NCBI GenBank assembly: GCA_964555935.1
Contig: CAZKUN010000001.1
Coordinates: 1 to 64,000 of the forward strand
DNA: 64,000 bases
Source of the DNA: CAZKUN01 sp964555935
Lineage (GTDB): Bacteria; Armatimonadota; Zipacnadia; Zipacnadales; VGFC01
Direction: 5' to 3'
This document shows, piece after piece, positions 25,896 through 34,447 of the stretch; position 1 is the stretch's first letter, and each line of letters opens with the position of its first letter. The notes under the pieces were generated by a model. The model worked only from the letters and a program-made list of their open reading frames with translations. It had not been told where the DNA came from and did no database searches. Made by a program: the position numbers and the translations under genes.

Positions 25896-26882
25896 CTATA
25901 CGTAGAGGAACGCCGCCTCGCCATGCGAGGAACGCGACTGGGCCAGTGCCTGCGACGCCCTGGCAAACAACTCCGACGCGCCCGTCTCGGCCGGGTCGCG
26001 CCCCCCAATTCCGACGCGAATCGACAGCTCCGGCTCCGAGCCCTCAAGCTCCGCCAACAGCGAGCGCTGCAGCCTGTCCGCGCCCACCAGAGCACCAGGC
26101 GCGTCCGTCTTGGGCATGATCACCGCGAGACAGCTCTCGCCGATCTGGGCGACTCGGTCGTTGCCGCGCGTGGTGCGCGAGAGGATCGTGCTGACTCTCT
26201 CCCGCACTTCATCCGGCACCGAAGTCTCGCCGGCCGTCGCCCCAGCCAGGCGGTACTCAACCAACGCCAGCGAGACAGCCGTCCGCTGTCGTTGGGCGCG
26301 TTGCACCTCGTACTCCAGCTGTTCCTCAAAGGGGGTGTCTGGTCCCGGCGCGGCCTGCGGCTGGGTATAGAGCGCTTCGACGCCTCGCAGGTACAGCCCG
26401 ATGTAGCGAGAGGCCTGGGCAAGGATAGCCTCGCACTCGTCGGAGACGGGCTCATCGCTGCCGCGCGTCGGCATGACCAACACGGAGGGTCCGCCGGCCA
26501 TCGTGACGATCCACTTCCCGATGGGCGTCGGAGGCGGCTCAAGCGCCATGTGCTCCTCAGTCGCGTTCCACAGCCTGCGGTCGCCGCGCCGTCTCGGGTG
26601 CGCGCCCCGGTCGGGACACACCTCCGCCGCCGCCTCCACGAGCACATCCCATGACTTGACGATATCTTCCTCGGTCTGAAGCTGGCCGACGGAGAACACG
26701 TACCCAGTCGGCTCAGGGGGGCCCAGCGTCGCGACGTTTAGCACGTCTACGCCGGCATGTTTGTTGAACCACCCCCACGCCCGCGCCAGAAGGCTTGTCG
26801 GGTCAACGGCCGACCCCAGCGCCTCAAGCAACTCGTCGAGAGGGTCTGAACAGCACCCGTCCTGCGGTTTCTCGTCAGACAT
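25896..26882 (-). CDS. cytoplasmic protein with degenerate GGDEF domain
   Basis: 328 residues from ATG 26882 (GGGGAG, spacing 6). The first 180 residues resemble a GAF-like sensor (VLNVATLGPPEPTGYVFSVG). Residues from about 187 on follow the diguanylate cyclase fold: FEEQLEYEVQRAQRQRTAVSLALVEY, then NDRVAQIGESCLAVIMPKTD, then LSIRVGIGG. The GGDEF signature is replaced by GESCL at 248-252, so cyclase activity is unlikely. A regulatory, GTP-binding or c-di-GMP-sensing role is possible. A CC pair at residues 10-11 is unusual. Its terminator is at 25841. Confidence 0.65.
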   Translation of the reverse strand: MSDEKPQDGCCSDPLDELLEALGSAVDPTSLLARAWGWFNKHAGVDVLNVATLGPPEPTGYVFSVGQLQTEEDIVKSWDVLVEAAAEVCPDRGAHPRRRGDRRLWNATEEHMALEPPPTPIGKWIVTMAGGPSVLVMPTRGSDEPVSDECEAILAQASRYIGLYLRGVEALYTQPQAAPGPDTPFEEQLEYEVQRAQRQRTAVSLALVEYRLAGATAGETSVPDEVRERVSTILSRTTRGNDRVAQIGESCLAVIMPKTDAPGALVGADRLQRSLLAELEGSEPELSIRVGIGGRDPAETGASELFARASQALAQSRSSHGEAAFLYV

Positions 26883-27037
26883 GAGCCTCTCCCCTAGTTC
26901 AGCCCGTGCGAGCAGGCCACGCCTGCCTGAATGGCGGCGTGCCCACCCAGATTCGGGCGATCTCTAGTCAGCGAATGATCGCCGCCAATCTGTGTTGTTA
27001 TACCACACCAACCCCACCAGGCCCACCATGCGCGTGT

Positions 27038-29920
27038 TCAGTGATCCGCCAGTGGTTGGCCCGTCGGCCGGGTCCCAACCACAAGTCCTTCGAAGAGGTC
27101 TTCCTGGTCCAGCTTGACGACGGGACCATCGGCGCCGGCGCTCAGCGCAACCCATGGCACTCGCTCCGCATCCCAGTCCGCCAGCGCGGTCACCGGCGCG
27201 CGCAGTGGCAGCCTCACGGGGGCAAATGAGAGCGTCTCGCCGCCACGGTCCAGGGCCATGCCCATCAGAGCCGGGGCCAGCCCGGCTACCGTGATGCCTC
27301 GCGGGTAATAGTCCAGAGACGTCGAACCTGCCCCGTAGTTATACACGTCGGTGAAGCAGCCCCGTTTGCGTCGGTTCTGGTCCACCTCGAACTCCCAGTA
27401 GCGCGACACGTTGTCGGCCAAGTCGAGGCCCACATAGGCCGCGACCATGTCACGCCAGATATTCTGCGAAATCCACGTGTTCCCCTCCCGGTCCGTGTGC
27501 GGAGAGCCGTAGCGCTTGAGAGTGGCCTCAGTCGATGCCAGCAGATCCTGGCGGACGCGGGACACGTCCATGTCGACCGCCAGCCCGTAGGAAAAGGGAA
27601 ATAACAGGCCATTTCCCGCGTAGATCGAGTGTCCATCCCAGCCCGACACGGGTTGGGGGGCGTACGAGGACTGTCCGCCGCGCGCGCCCATTCCCGGGCC
27701 CATGCCATCGTCTCCGTACCAGTTGTCGTCGCCGTAGCGCGGCTCGGGCTGGCGCCGAGGTTCGGGCTGCAGGGCGATCGCGTAGTGGGTGTCCAGCCAG
27801 GCCTTCTCGCGCAGCGTGGAGGCAACCAGCGCGGCGCGGTCGGCGTTCTCTTCGGCGATCTTCACTTCGCCGGTCGCCTCAGCCATCGCCGCTAGCGCGC
27901 GCCACGCCGCGAGGGCCTTCACCGCCAGATAGACCTGTTTCGGGGCATGCTGGATGACCCGCGAGCCCTGGTCGATCGTATTGGACGTGCCCTCCTCGGG
28001 GAAGCCGTCGTCATCTGTGTCGCACTCAGCGACGAACGCCATCAGCCGCTCCGACAGGGCCAAGTGCTTCCGAACGGTGTCTGAATCGCCGGTTGCGCGC
28101 CAGTAGGCGAAGAGCAACAGGACGTAGTTGGTGCCCTCCTCGACCTCCATGTGGTGAGGGTAGACCATGTCGCCGATTTCAAGGCCCATTCCCATGTCGT
28201 GGGGCATCACGCCGTCGAGTTCGTGATCGGCCCAGGCATCGAGCGTCAGGCGCGCGAGTTCGGGCCAGTAGTGGAGGTAGAAGGGCCACTGGTTGTATTC
28301 CACGTCGACGGTGGAGTGGAACTTGCAGCACCCTTCCCAGCAGCTATACCAATCGCCGAGGGCGTCGGACATGTACCACGTGTTCATGGCGTAGCTCTGG
28401 AACGCAAAGCTGAAGAAGTCAGCGTATTCGGGCGGCAGCCCCTCCATGTCGAGGACCGTGCTCTCGAAGAGCTTCGCCCGGCGGTCCGCGGTTGCTCGTT
28501 CGTCATAGACATACTTCACGACATCCGTCGGCGTGTCGAAGTATTCGAGGTACTTGAAGTAGAGGTTCCGCTCGTACGTGTACAAGACGGGAGACTCGCA
28601 CCAGCCCACATACGCGAAGGACTTCTCGGCCGATTCCCCAGGCCCAAGCTCGAAGTCCCATGTCAGCCCTCGAAGCGGTTGCCAGAGCAGCACGGGGACG
28701 ATGACGCGCCCATCCGTGTCGCGGTCGCGCGTGTCGTCCTCAAGCGGCACAGCCGCCTGGCCGATGGACGCCTCGCCATCGAAGACGGAGATGTCGGGCC
28801 CGGCCTCGGCCGCCCATATCTGCTCCGTCGGCAATCCGAACTGGGTGATCTCATAGGTCCAGCCGACATATCCATCGGCCGACAAGGGTGTCAGCTTCTG
28901 GTCGCCGTGCCCGCCCTGGGCCACGAACACGCGCCCCTTCGCCCCAGCCCCACGGGTATCGCGGACGCTGGCGTCGAGGCGGATATACGGAGCCGTTGAG
29001 AGCTTCAAGTCTTCCGGGTAGAACGGCGCGGCGTACCGGAGAGTGAGTTCGTAGGGCAGGTCCGGCGCGCGACACGTGTACGTGAGACTGGTCGGAGTGA
29101 TGCTCTGAGTGACAATCGGGAATGACGCGACGGCGTCGGTGAATGGCAGGGCGTAGGACGTCGACGGACCGTCCGCGGGAACGTGCTCAGTGCCGATCGC
29201 CATCTCGTATGGGTAGTCGGCCCAGAACTGGTGGTCCCTCTCGAAGTGGGCGACGGAGTAGTCAGCGTGGCCTAGCGCCCCCTGCCACCACGAACGCGAC
29301 TTAGGGCGCGGGTTGAACGCCACGCGCGAGCCGAACTTGCCGATCGATGTCTCGTACATGCCCGCCATATACGGCGCGTCGGGCTGATCGCCCACCTGGG
29401 ACTGCGTCACGGGGATGGTGGGCGGGATTTCGGCGGCGAACTCGCTGTTGTAGATGCGGATGAAGCAGTACTTGGCGTTGTCGCGCTCGGCGGCGAAGTG
29501 CAGGTCCAACACGGGATCGTCGAGCGTGAAGCGAAAGACCTTGACGAGCGCCTCGAAGTTGGCGACCTCATCGAGGATATCAAACCTGCGGAGCAGCGAC
29601 TTCCCGTTGGCCTTCACTGAGAACCGCCTCGTCCCTCGATCCACGAACTTCATCTCGGCGAAACCGATGCGGATGCTGTAGTCATCCGGCGGCAGGCCAT
29701 GAACGCGCACGTGGAAGTCAGTGCCATAGCGCTCCGTCTGAAACTTCGCGTCCTCGGTCGTCTCGTAGACGGAGTGGCTGTCTCGCCACGTGAGGGTATC
29801 GCCGAGAAACTCCACGCGGACGTCAGATGGAACCTGGGCGGAGGCTCCAACGCTGGTAACCAATACGAGGGACAGAAGCGCGTGCGGGACGAGGGTGAGA
29901 TGTCTCAAATGTCGCTCCAT
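27038..29920 (-). CDS. secreted large glycosidase-like protein (GH52-like alpha/alpha barrel)
   Basis: 960 residues from ATG 29920, starting with a signal peptide (LLSLVLVTSVGASAQ). Residues about 30-165 look like a malectin-type carbohydrate-binding domain (VEFLGDTLTWRDS, FHVRVHGLPPDDYSIRIGFAE). A beta-sandwich follows, then an (alpha/alpha)6 barrel with WYSCWEGCCKFHSTVDVEYNQ, DGVMPHDMGMG, EEGTNYVLLLFAYW and DYYPRGITVAGL. The HDMG and YYPRG(I/V)T segments and their spacing resemble GH52 beta-xylosidases and related clan GH-O enzymes. A degrading role on plant-type polysaccharide is likely, but the catalytic residues cannot be assigned securely. It is divergent from the DUF362 gene. Confidence 0.6.
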   Translation of the reverse strand: MERHLRHLTLVPHALLSLVLVTSVGASAQVPSDVRVEFLGDTLTWRDSHSVYETTEDAKFQTERYGTDFHVRVHGLPPDDYSIRIGFAEMKFVDRGTRRFSVKANGKSLLRRFDILDEVANFEALVKVFRFTLDDPVLDLHFAAERDNAKYCFIRIYNSEFAAEIPPTIPVTQSQVGDQPDAPYMAGMYETSIGKFGSRVAFNPRPKSRSWWQGALGHADYSVAHFERDHQFWADYPYEMAIGTEHVPADGPSTSYALPFTDAVASFPIVTQSITPTSLTYTCRAPDLPYELTLRYAAPFYPEDLKLSTAPYIRLDASVRDTRGAGAKGRVFVAQGGHGDQKLTPLSADGYVGWTYEITQFGLPTEQIWAAEAGPDISVFDGEASIGQAAVPLEDDTRDRDTDGRVIVPVLLWQPLRGLTWDFELGPGESAEKSFAYVGWCESPVLYTYERNLYFKYLEYFDTPTDVVKYVYDERATADRRAKLFESTVLDMEGLPPEYADFFSFAFQSYAMNTWYMSDALGDWYSCWEGCCKFHSTVDVEYNQWPFYLHYWPELARLTLDAWADHELDGVMPHDMGMGLEIGDMVYPHHMEVEEGTNYVLLLFAYWRATGDSDTVRKHLALSERLMAFVAECDTDDDGFPEEGTSNTIDQGSRVIQHAPKQVYLAVKALAAWRALAAMAEATGEVKIAEENADRAALVASTLREKAWLDTHYAIALQPEPRRQPEPRYGDDNWYGDDGMGPGMGARGGQSSYAPQPVSGWDGHSIYAGNGLLFPFSYGLAVDMDVSRVRQDLLASTEATLKRYGSPHTDREGNTWISQNIWRDMVAAYVGLDLADNVSRYWEFEVDQNRRKRGCFTDVYNYGAGSTSLDYYPRGITVAGLAPALMGMALDRGGETLSFAPVRLPLRAPVTALADWDAERVPWVALSAGADGPVVKLDQEDLFEGLVVGTRPTGQPLADH

Positions 29921-29957
29921 TATATCGTGGCGCAGGCCCTGCGGCGGGCCGTGTAGA

Positions 29958-29986
29958 ATGGTACCCCTGCCCGAATGGGCTGTCAA
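29958..29986 (-). promoter_or_regulatory. putative sigma70 promoter of the GH52-like gene
   Basis: On the minus strand, perfect TTGACA (TGTCAA at 29981-29986) and TACCAT (ATGGTA at 29958-29963) are separated by 17 bp. The start codon is 37 bp further on. The plus strand also carries TAGAAT at 29954-29959, which could be a -10 box for the divergent DUF362 gene. Confidence 0.6.
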
Positions 29987-30027
29987 ACCACAACTAGCCG
30001 GGCGCGGACCTCGACCGGAGGAGCACC

Positions 30028-31080
30028 ATGTGCAGCAAATGTGACAGACGACGATTCCTGCGCGCCACTGCTGGCCTGCTTGGCGCCGGCGGCGCCGTAT
30101 TGCTCGGCGGGTGCCCGGAGAATCAGAGCGCGCCGCCAATAACCACCCCGACCGATCCGACGACGAGCACTGGCGAAGTCCCGGTGACCACAGCCAGCGG
30201 CGGCGATGGCAAGGTCGGCATCAACAAGATCATCGGGCACCCTCTCGATGGTATCGAGGCCGTCATCGCGCAGAATAACTCGCGCGAGGAACTGGTGAAG
30301 GCGGCTGTCGACGCCTACGGCGGGATGGGCGCGTTCGTCAGCAGCGGCGACACGGTTGTCATCAAGCCCAACCTCGGTTGGGCCAAGACACCTGAACAGG
30401 GCGTCGACACGCACCCCGAAGTCGTGGCCGCCGTCGTGAGGCTCTGCAAGGATGCCGGTGCGAAGAAGGTCATCATCGGCGAGCACTCGTGCGACGCGTG
30501 GGAGGTTGTGAAGTTGCTCTCGGGCGTCCCGGAAGCAGCCGAAGCCGCGGGGGCCACCGTCACGTCGTGGGAAGACGCCCGTCTCTACGAGGAGGTCGCC
30601 TTCACGGCCGGCACGAGCACGACGTCAGACATGGTGGCGCTGGACGTTCTCGAGTGCGACGTGTTGATCAACTGCCCGAAGTTCAAGCACCACAGCGCGA
30701 CCGAGGTATGCGGGGCGATGAAGAACCAAATGGGGCTGATCCTGCGCCCGCAGACCTACCACCAGAACGAAGACAAGTTCGCGAAGGACCCGAACCTGCA
30801 CGTGAACATTGCCGACCTCTCCAGCGCGGTTATCCCCACGCTCACGGTAATGGATATCACGAACTCGTGCATTACGGGCGGGCCTAAGGGCGGCGTCGAC
30901 TCGGTCATCAAAGACTTCGAGACGGTGATCGTCAGTTCAGATATGGTGGCCTGTGACTCGCTCTCGACAGACGTGCTGGGCATTTGCACTGTCGACCAGG
31001 TCCCGCACATCGGTATAGCGGCAGACCGGGGGCTGGGCAACATCCTGACCGCGGCTGACGAGCGCGTAAAGACGGTCTAG
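30028..31080 (+). CDS. DUF362 domain protein with Tat-like/lipoprotein signal
   Basis: 350 residues behind GGAGGAG. The N-terminus CDRRRFLRATAGLLGAGGAVLLGGC has both a twin-arginine motif and a lipobox-like GGC, so the mature protein is probably membrane-anchored outside the cytoplasm. The body is DUF362: DTVVIKPNLGWAKTPEQGVDTHPEVVAAVV, VIIGEHSCDAWE, DVLINCPKFKHH, CGAMKNQMGLI. Family members often carry ferredoxin domains, but this one does not. The function is unknown. It is a single-gene unit, with a hairpin at 31104. Confidence 0.75.
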   Translation: MCSKCDRRRFLRATAGLLGAGGAVLLGGCPENQSAPPITTPTDPTTSTGEVPVTTASGGDGKVGINKIIGHPLDGIEAVIAQNNSREELVKAAVDAYGGMGAFVSSGDTVVIKPNLGWAKTPEQGVDTHPEVVAAVVRLCKDAGAKKVIIGEHSCDAWEVVKLLSGVPEAAEAAGATVTSWEDARLYEEVAFTAGTSTTSDMVALDVLECDVLINCPKFKHHSATEVCGAMKNQMGLILRPQTYHQNEDKFAKDPNLHVNIADLSSAVIPTLTVMDITNSCITGGPKGGVDSVIKDFETVIVSSDMVACDSLSTDVLGICTVDQVPHIGIAADRGLGNILTAADERVKTV

Positions 31081-31103
31081 CCTCAAACCCCAGAGATAGC
31101 ATG

Positions 31104-31130
31104 ACGGCGCCCGGAGATCCCGGGCGCCGT
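31104..31130. terminator. hairpin terminator between convergent genes
   Basis: A perfect 11-bp stem, ACGGCGCCCGG (31104-31114) with CCGGGCGCCGT (31120-31130), followed by TTCGATTC on the plus strand. The DUF362 gene and the convergent pseudopilin gene probably share it. Confidence 0.65.
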
Positions 31131-31157
31131 TTCGATTCTACGTGAAGTGGATTCGCT

Positions 31158-31808
31158 TCAGTCGTCGGCGACCGTAAGCTCCTCGTACTCGACGGAGTCG
31201 CCGGACCGCCACTTGCAGTGCCCGTCCGCGAAGAGGATGTTCAGCCCACTGTTGTGGCGCTCGTACGCCTTCTTGGCGTCAGCCGACCATGTGCTAGGAT
31301 CGTCGAGCGTGTCCGTCGATCCAAGCTCGACGCCATGATCGGTCTCGGCGCCGTCGAACATGATGATCGTCTGGGACGGGACCTGAAACGCCCCGATCCA
31401 CCCGGGCTGATGCGGGCCAAACTCGCAGCCTCGGTTGAAGTCGTAGCTCCACCAACGGATCCCCGCCCCGGCCGTGCCCGGCTCCTTCCAAAGCGGATCA
31501 TCAGGACACTTTGTCAGAGCGGCATTTCGGGTGTACGGCTGCAGCCTGAGGATGAACGTGTCATACCGCCAATCGTAGGTCGGGAACGGCGGTTCGTTAT
31601 CGTTGTGAGGCGGCAGAGTCTCGTCGTGATCCTGGGCGTACATGTCGATGGCCAGCCCGAGTTGCTTGAGGTTCGAAAGGCATGCAGCCGCGCGGGCCTT
31701 CGCGCGGGCCCGGGAGAACACCGGGAACAGGATAGACGCGAGAATGGCGATGATGGCGATTACGACGAGCAACTCAATGAGAGTGAAACCGGAGCTTCGT
31801 CTGAGCAT
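31158..31808 (-). CDS. type IV prepilin-like protein with H-X9-DG C-terminal domain
   Basis: 216 residues from ATG 31808; GGAGG lies about 14 bp upstream. The start is a class III prepilin signal: RRSSG then FTLIELLVVIAIIAILASILFP, cut after Gly by prepilin peptidase, with Glu at +5. The following CLSNLKQLGLAIDMYAQDHDE and the C-terminal HNSGLNILFADGH are hallmarks of the multiplied pseudopilins of planctomycetes, Verrucomicrobia and Armatimonadota. It is likely a surface or type II secretion-like pilin subunit. A longer frame up to 32087 has no signal and is rejected. Confidence 0.88.
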   Translation of the reverse strand: MLRRSSGFTLIELLVVIAIIAILASILFPVFSRARAKARAAACLSNLKQLGLAIDMYAQDHDETLPPHNDNEPPFPTYDWRYDTFILRLQPYTRNAALTKCPDDPLWKEPGTAGAGIRWWSYDFNRGCEFGPHQPGWIGAFQVPSQTIIMFDGAETDHGVELGSTDTLDDPSTWSADAKKAYERHNSGLNILFADGHCKWRSGDSVEYEELTVADD

Positions 31809-31910
31809 CAGGACTGTCGCCTCCGATCGGTGTGATCGATCATTCTGAGAAGTATGCAATCTCACACCTAAAGAACGTTCGATGCCGCGGCTTTGTTCGG
31901 TCCGCCTCCC

Positions 31911-31950
31911 ACGAAAACAGGCGAGGGCCCGGCAGGTGAGCCAGGCCCTC
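31911..31950 (-). terminator. probable terminator of the membrane-anchored protein gene
   Basis: On the minus strand a 10-bp stem with one internal mismatch (31950-31941 with 31932-31923) is followed by GCCTGTTTTCG. It lies just downstream of the gene ending at 31984. Confidence 0.55.
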
Positions 31951-31983
31951 GAAAAAGCGTTATTGTCTTTCGCGTCGGTCGCG

Positions 31984-32808
31984 TCAGGCAGCCGGCGTAT
32001 CCTCGTCGGCTTCGTCGGCTTCGGCTGGGTCGGCCGGCTGGTCGTCGGATCCCTCCGGAGGACCGGGCGCTCCGGCCTTGCCGACACCCATCTTGCCCAT
32101 TTTCCCCATCATGCCTGGCCCAGTGCCTCCAGTGGCTCCGGCGCCCTCAACGCCCCCGGGCACGGCGACCAGGGCGGCGCCATCGGACGCAGCGGCCATC
32201 AACTGCTCGCCCGTGAAGACGCCAGGCGCGCCGTATGCCTTGTCGATCTCTGAGTTGAGCGCCAGCGCCAAGTCATCCGGCTTCCACCCGTGGCTTCCGT
32301 CTGGCGTCCCGGTGAAGTAGTAGACCTTGGGCTTCTCGGCATCCACGGGGACCTCGATCTTGGTCTCACCGTTGATCGCCAATCCCTGACCGCAGAGCTG
32401 GCTCAGTGGCTCGCCGTCGGCGAGCGATGTCTCCCCGCTCACAAACTCAATGCGCAGCTTGCCATCGTCGACGGTGCTCACGCCCGCCATCAGACCGACG
32501 AGCTCATGCTGGCATGGGTCGCCTTCGGTCGCCCAGACCGTGAGCTTAACTTTGGCATCCTCTGGCCCCAGCGGCTCCGGGAATTGGAAAGGAGAGCCGC
32601 CTCCGTTCTCGCCCGACCCGCGCATGGTCTTGCCCGCCAGAACCTCAGCGGGCGACTTCTCGCCGGTAAGGAGTTTTTTGAACTGCAGGGATTGGTCGTC
32701 GTTCCAGTTGACGGCGACCGCGATGGACGCCAGAACGACCAGCACGAGCGGAATTCGCCACCAGGGCTTCGGCTTCGAAGCCGGCTCCAGAATCTGTTCA
32801 TCGGCCAT
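31984..32808 (-). CDS. single-pass membrane protein with Gly/Met/Lys-rich tail, unknown function
   Basis: 274 residues from ATG 32808 (GGGGA, spacing 8). A short cytoplasmic N-terminus is followed by one membrane helix (IPLVLVVLASIAVAV). The outer domain of about 170 residues contains two or three Cys (DPCQHE, QLCGQG) and could be thioredoxin-like. The last 60 residues are low complexity: GPGMMGKMGKMGVGKAG followed by an Asp/Glu/Pro/Ala tail. I do not recognise the family. The Met-rich tail hints at metal or redox contact. It lies downstream of the PadR regulator on the same strand. Confidence 0.55.
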   Translation of the reverse strand: MADEQILEPASKPKPWWRIPLVLVVLASIAVAVNWNDDQSLQFKKLLTGEKSPAEVLAGKTMRGSGENGGGSPFQFPEPLGPEDAKVKLTVWATEGDPCQHELVGLMAGVSTVDDGKLRIEFVSGETSLADGEPLSQLCGQGLAINGETKIEVPVDAEKPKVYYFTGTPDGSHGWKPDDLALALNSEIDKAYGAPGVFTGEQLMAAASDGAALVAVPGGVEGAGATGGTGPGMMGKMGKMGVGKAGAPGPPEGSDDQPADPAEADEADEDTPAA

Positions 32809-32924
32809 TGTGTCATCCCCCATGGCGGGGCACGCGCCCCGGTGATCACTCAATACAACGTAGATGGGGGAGCGCGAAGTGCCCGGCTGTCGTTGCCCGA
32901 TCCGCGCTGCGGTCGCTCGTTCTC

Positions 32925-32960
32925 TATATGTGTTTGGTAGATGTCTTATACATTTACCGA
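32925..32960 (-). promoter_or_regulatory. AT-rich element between the PadR gene and the membrane protein gene
   Basis: A strikingly AT-rich stretch in GC-rich DNA contains ATGT-CTTAT-ACAT (a 5-base spacer between ATGT and ACAT half-sites; classic PadR sites have 8) and TATATGTG. It is upstream of the membrane protein gene and could hold its promoter and a PadR-type operator. Confidence 0.4.
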
Positions 32961-33011
32961 AGCTAAAAGAAAGGGCGACACGAGTCGCCCCCGGTTACGT
33001 GATTGCCCGGC

Positions 33012-33407
33012 TTACGCGCTCAGCTTGCCGCATTTCTTGGCGAACCCAACCATACCGGCGCCGCGCCGTTCCATGACCGTGGCCCAGTCGCGCAAGTGCT
33101 GTTGGCCAACTGGGGTGATCGTGTACATTCGGCGTTTCGGGCCGCCAGGGCCGGGCTGCCACTCCGATGTCACGTAGCCCGCCGCCTCAAGCGTCCGCAA
33201 GGTCCGGTACACGGCGCCGACGTCGATCTCAGAATCAGTCAGAGCCAGCTCCGGGATCTTCGCCAGCAATTCGTAGCCGTAACGCGGCTCGCCGTCGTGC
33301 AGCAGGTACAGCGCGGCCGGCTCAATCAGTCGGGAGAGTTTCCCGAGAGAGCATGAGCACGGACCGAACTGCTTACCATGTCGCCTGCAGCCTTTGCCCC
33401 GAGGCAT
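33012..33407 (-). CDS. PadR family transcriptional regulator with cysteine-rich N-terminus
   Basis: 131 residues. A winged-helix PadR domain spans about 25-120: LIEPAALYLLHDGEPRYGYELLAKI, DVGAVYRTLRTLEAAGYV, GGPKRRMYTITPVGQQHL. The N-terminal extension MPRGKGCRRHGKQFGPCSCS has C7, H10, C17 and C19, with another Cys at 126, which may bind a metal or Fe-S cluster and act as the sensor. Start ATG 33407, with AGGTAGGT upstream. It is divergent from trpF; paired repeats in the intergenic region (33420-33469) may be its autoregulatory operator. Confidence 0.85.
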   Translation of the reverse strand: MPRGKGCRRHGKQFGPCSCSLGKLSRLIEPAALYLLHDGEPRYGYELLAKIPELALTDSEIDVGAVYRTLRTLEAAGYVTSEWQPGPGGPKRRMYTITPVGQQHLRDWATVMERRGAGMVGFAKKCGKLSA

Positions 33408-33419
33408 CGCGACCTACCT

Positions 33420-33469
33420 GTATGCAAGTAACCCGCACCGCATCTTCCGGCGCGGGTGAACGTATGCAA
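33420..33469. promoter_or_regulatory. putative operator: spaced direct and inverted repeats upstream of padR
   Basis: GTATGCAA occurs at 33420-33427 and again at 33462-33469, 42 bp apart (four helical turns). Between them ACCCGC (33431-33436) and GCGGGT (33452-33457) are inverted. The element begins 13 bp upstream of the PadR start codon, where an autorepressor would bind. Confidence 0.45.
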
Positions 33470-33655
33470 TTCGACATTCCACGCGTGGAAACCTGCGCGG
33501 CTGATCGGGCGGTATGGGGTTGCGGGACGCAACGCATCGCGCGACGGGCGCCTGACAGCATATCCACCTCGAAGCGCAACCAATTCCGCCGTCGAAGCAT
33601 CTAACCCGATGATAGACACGATGGCGGCACGTGACGCAACACCGGGAGCGTATCG

Positions 33656-34348
33656 ATGAACCAACTGCCGACGCCCTTCATCAAGGTCTGCGGACTGACG
33701 AGCATCGGTCACCTCCGCGCCGCCGAAGGCTGCGGAGCGGAGTATGTCGGGCTCATCACCGAAGTCCCGCGCTCGCCGCGCAACCTTCAGCGGGCGCAAG
33801 CGGCGCTGCTCGCCAGGGCAGCTAAAGCCAAACCAGTGATGGTCACGACGTCGGCCGATGCAGACGAGATTCGCGAGCTGGCAAGTTCCGTGCAACCGCG
33901 AGCAGTGCAACTGCATGGGCGGGAGTTCCTGGTAGATGCGGTCCGGCAGAGGCTTGAGGGCGTGGAGGTGTGGCAAGTGGTTTCGGTTGAGGTCGACGCC
34001 CGAGAACCGGACACGGCGAAGCTTGCGGCTGAGATCGAGGCGGCCGCTCAAGCAGGTGCGGACAAGATCATGCTGGACTCGGCGAGGGCCGGCAAGGCCG
34101 GCGGGACGGGAGTGGCCATGGATTGGAGCGTGGCGGCGCGCGCGGTTGAGTTGGCGGGGCCGACTCCTGTCATCCTCGCCGGGGGGCTGGACCCAGGGAA
34201 TGTCTCGGAGGCGATCCAGGCAGTCCGCCCCGCGGGAGTGGATGTCTCGTCCGGGGTCGAGGTCGCGCCGAACGCCAAATCGCCGGCTTTGATCCGCTCG
34301 TTCTTCCAGGCTGTGCGCCTAGTCACAAACGGGCCCAACAGCACGTAA
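33656..34348 (+). CDS. trpF: phosphoribosylanthranilate isomerase
   Basis: 230 residues. The TIM barrel opens with FIKVCGLTSIGHLRAA, whose Cys is the general base in TrpF. GGTGVAMDWSVAARAV holds the catalytic Asp, and VILAGGLDPGNVSEAI and GVDVSSGVE form the phosphate site. It performs the Amadori rearrangement of N-(5-phosphoribosyl)anthranilate in tryptophan synthesis. ATG 33656 has GGGAG upstream. No other trp gene is adjacent, so trpF is unlinked from the rest of the pathway here. Confidence 0.9.
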   Translation: MNQLPTPFIKVCGLTSIGHLRAAEGCGAEYVGLITEVPRSPRNLQRAQAALLARAAKAKPVMVTTSADADEIRELASSVQPRAVQLHGREFLVDAVRQRLEGVEVWQVVSVEVDAREPDTAKLAAEIEAAAQAGADKIMLDSARAGKAGGTGVAMDWSVAARAVELAGPTPVILAGGLDPGNVSEAIQAVRPAGVDVSSGVEVAPNAKSPALIRSFFQAVRLVTNGPNST

Positions 34349-34447
34349 GGCGACGCAACCACAGGGCGTAGTAGTTCGTTTATACACTTGATGACACGCC
34401 ACATTCCACACAACCAGACGGGCTGGGACCCGTCGAGGAGCATGAAG

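Noticed and set aside
31809..32087. N-terminal extension of the pseudopilin gene
   Set aside because: It precedes the prepilin signal and runs through the terminator of the upstream gene; class III signals begin a few residues before the cleavage Gly.
33326..34051. 241-codon minus-strand frame opposite trpF and the padR upstream region
   Set aside because: It is antisense to a clear TrpF, has arginine-rich low-information sequence, and overlaps padR and its control region.
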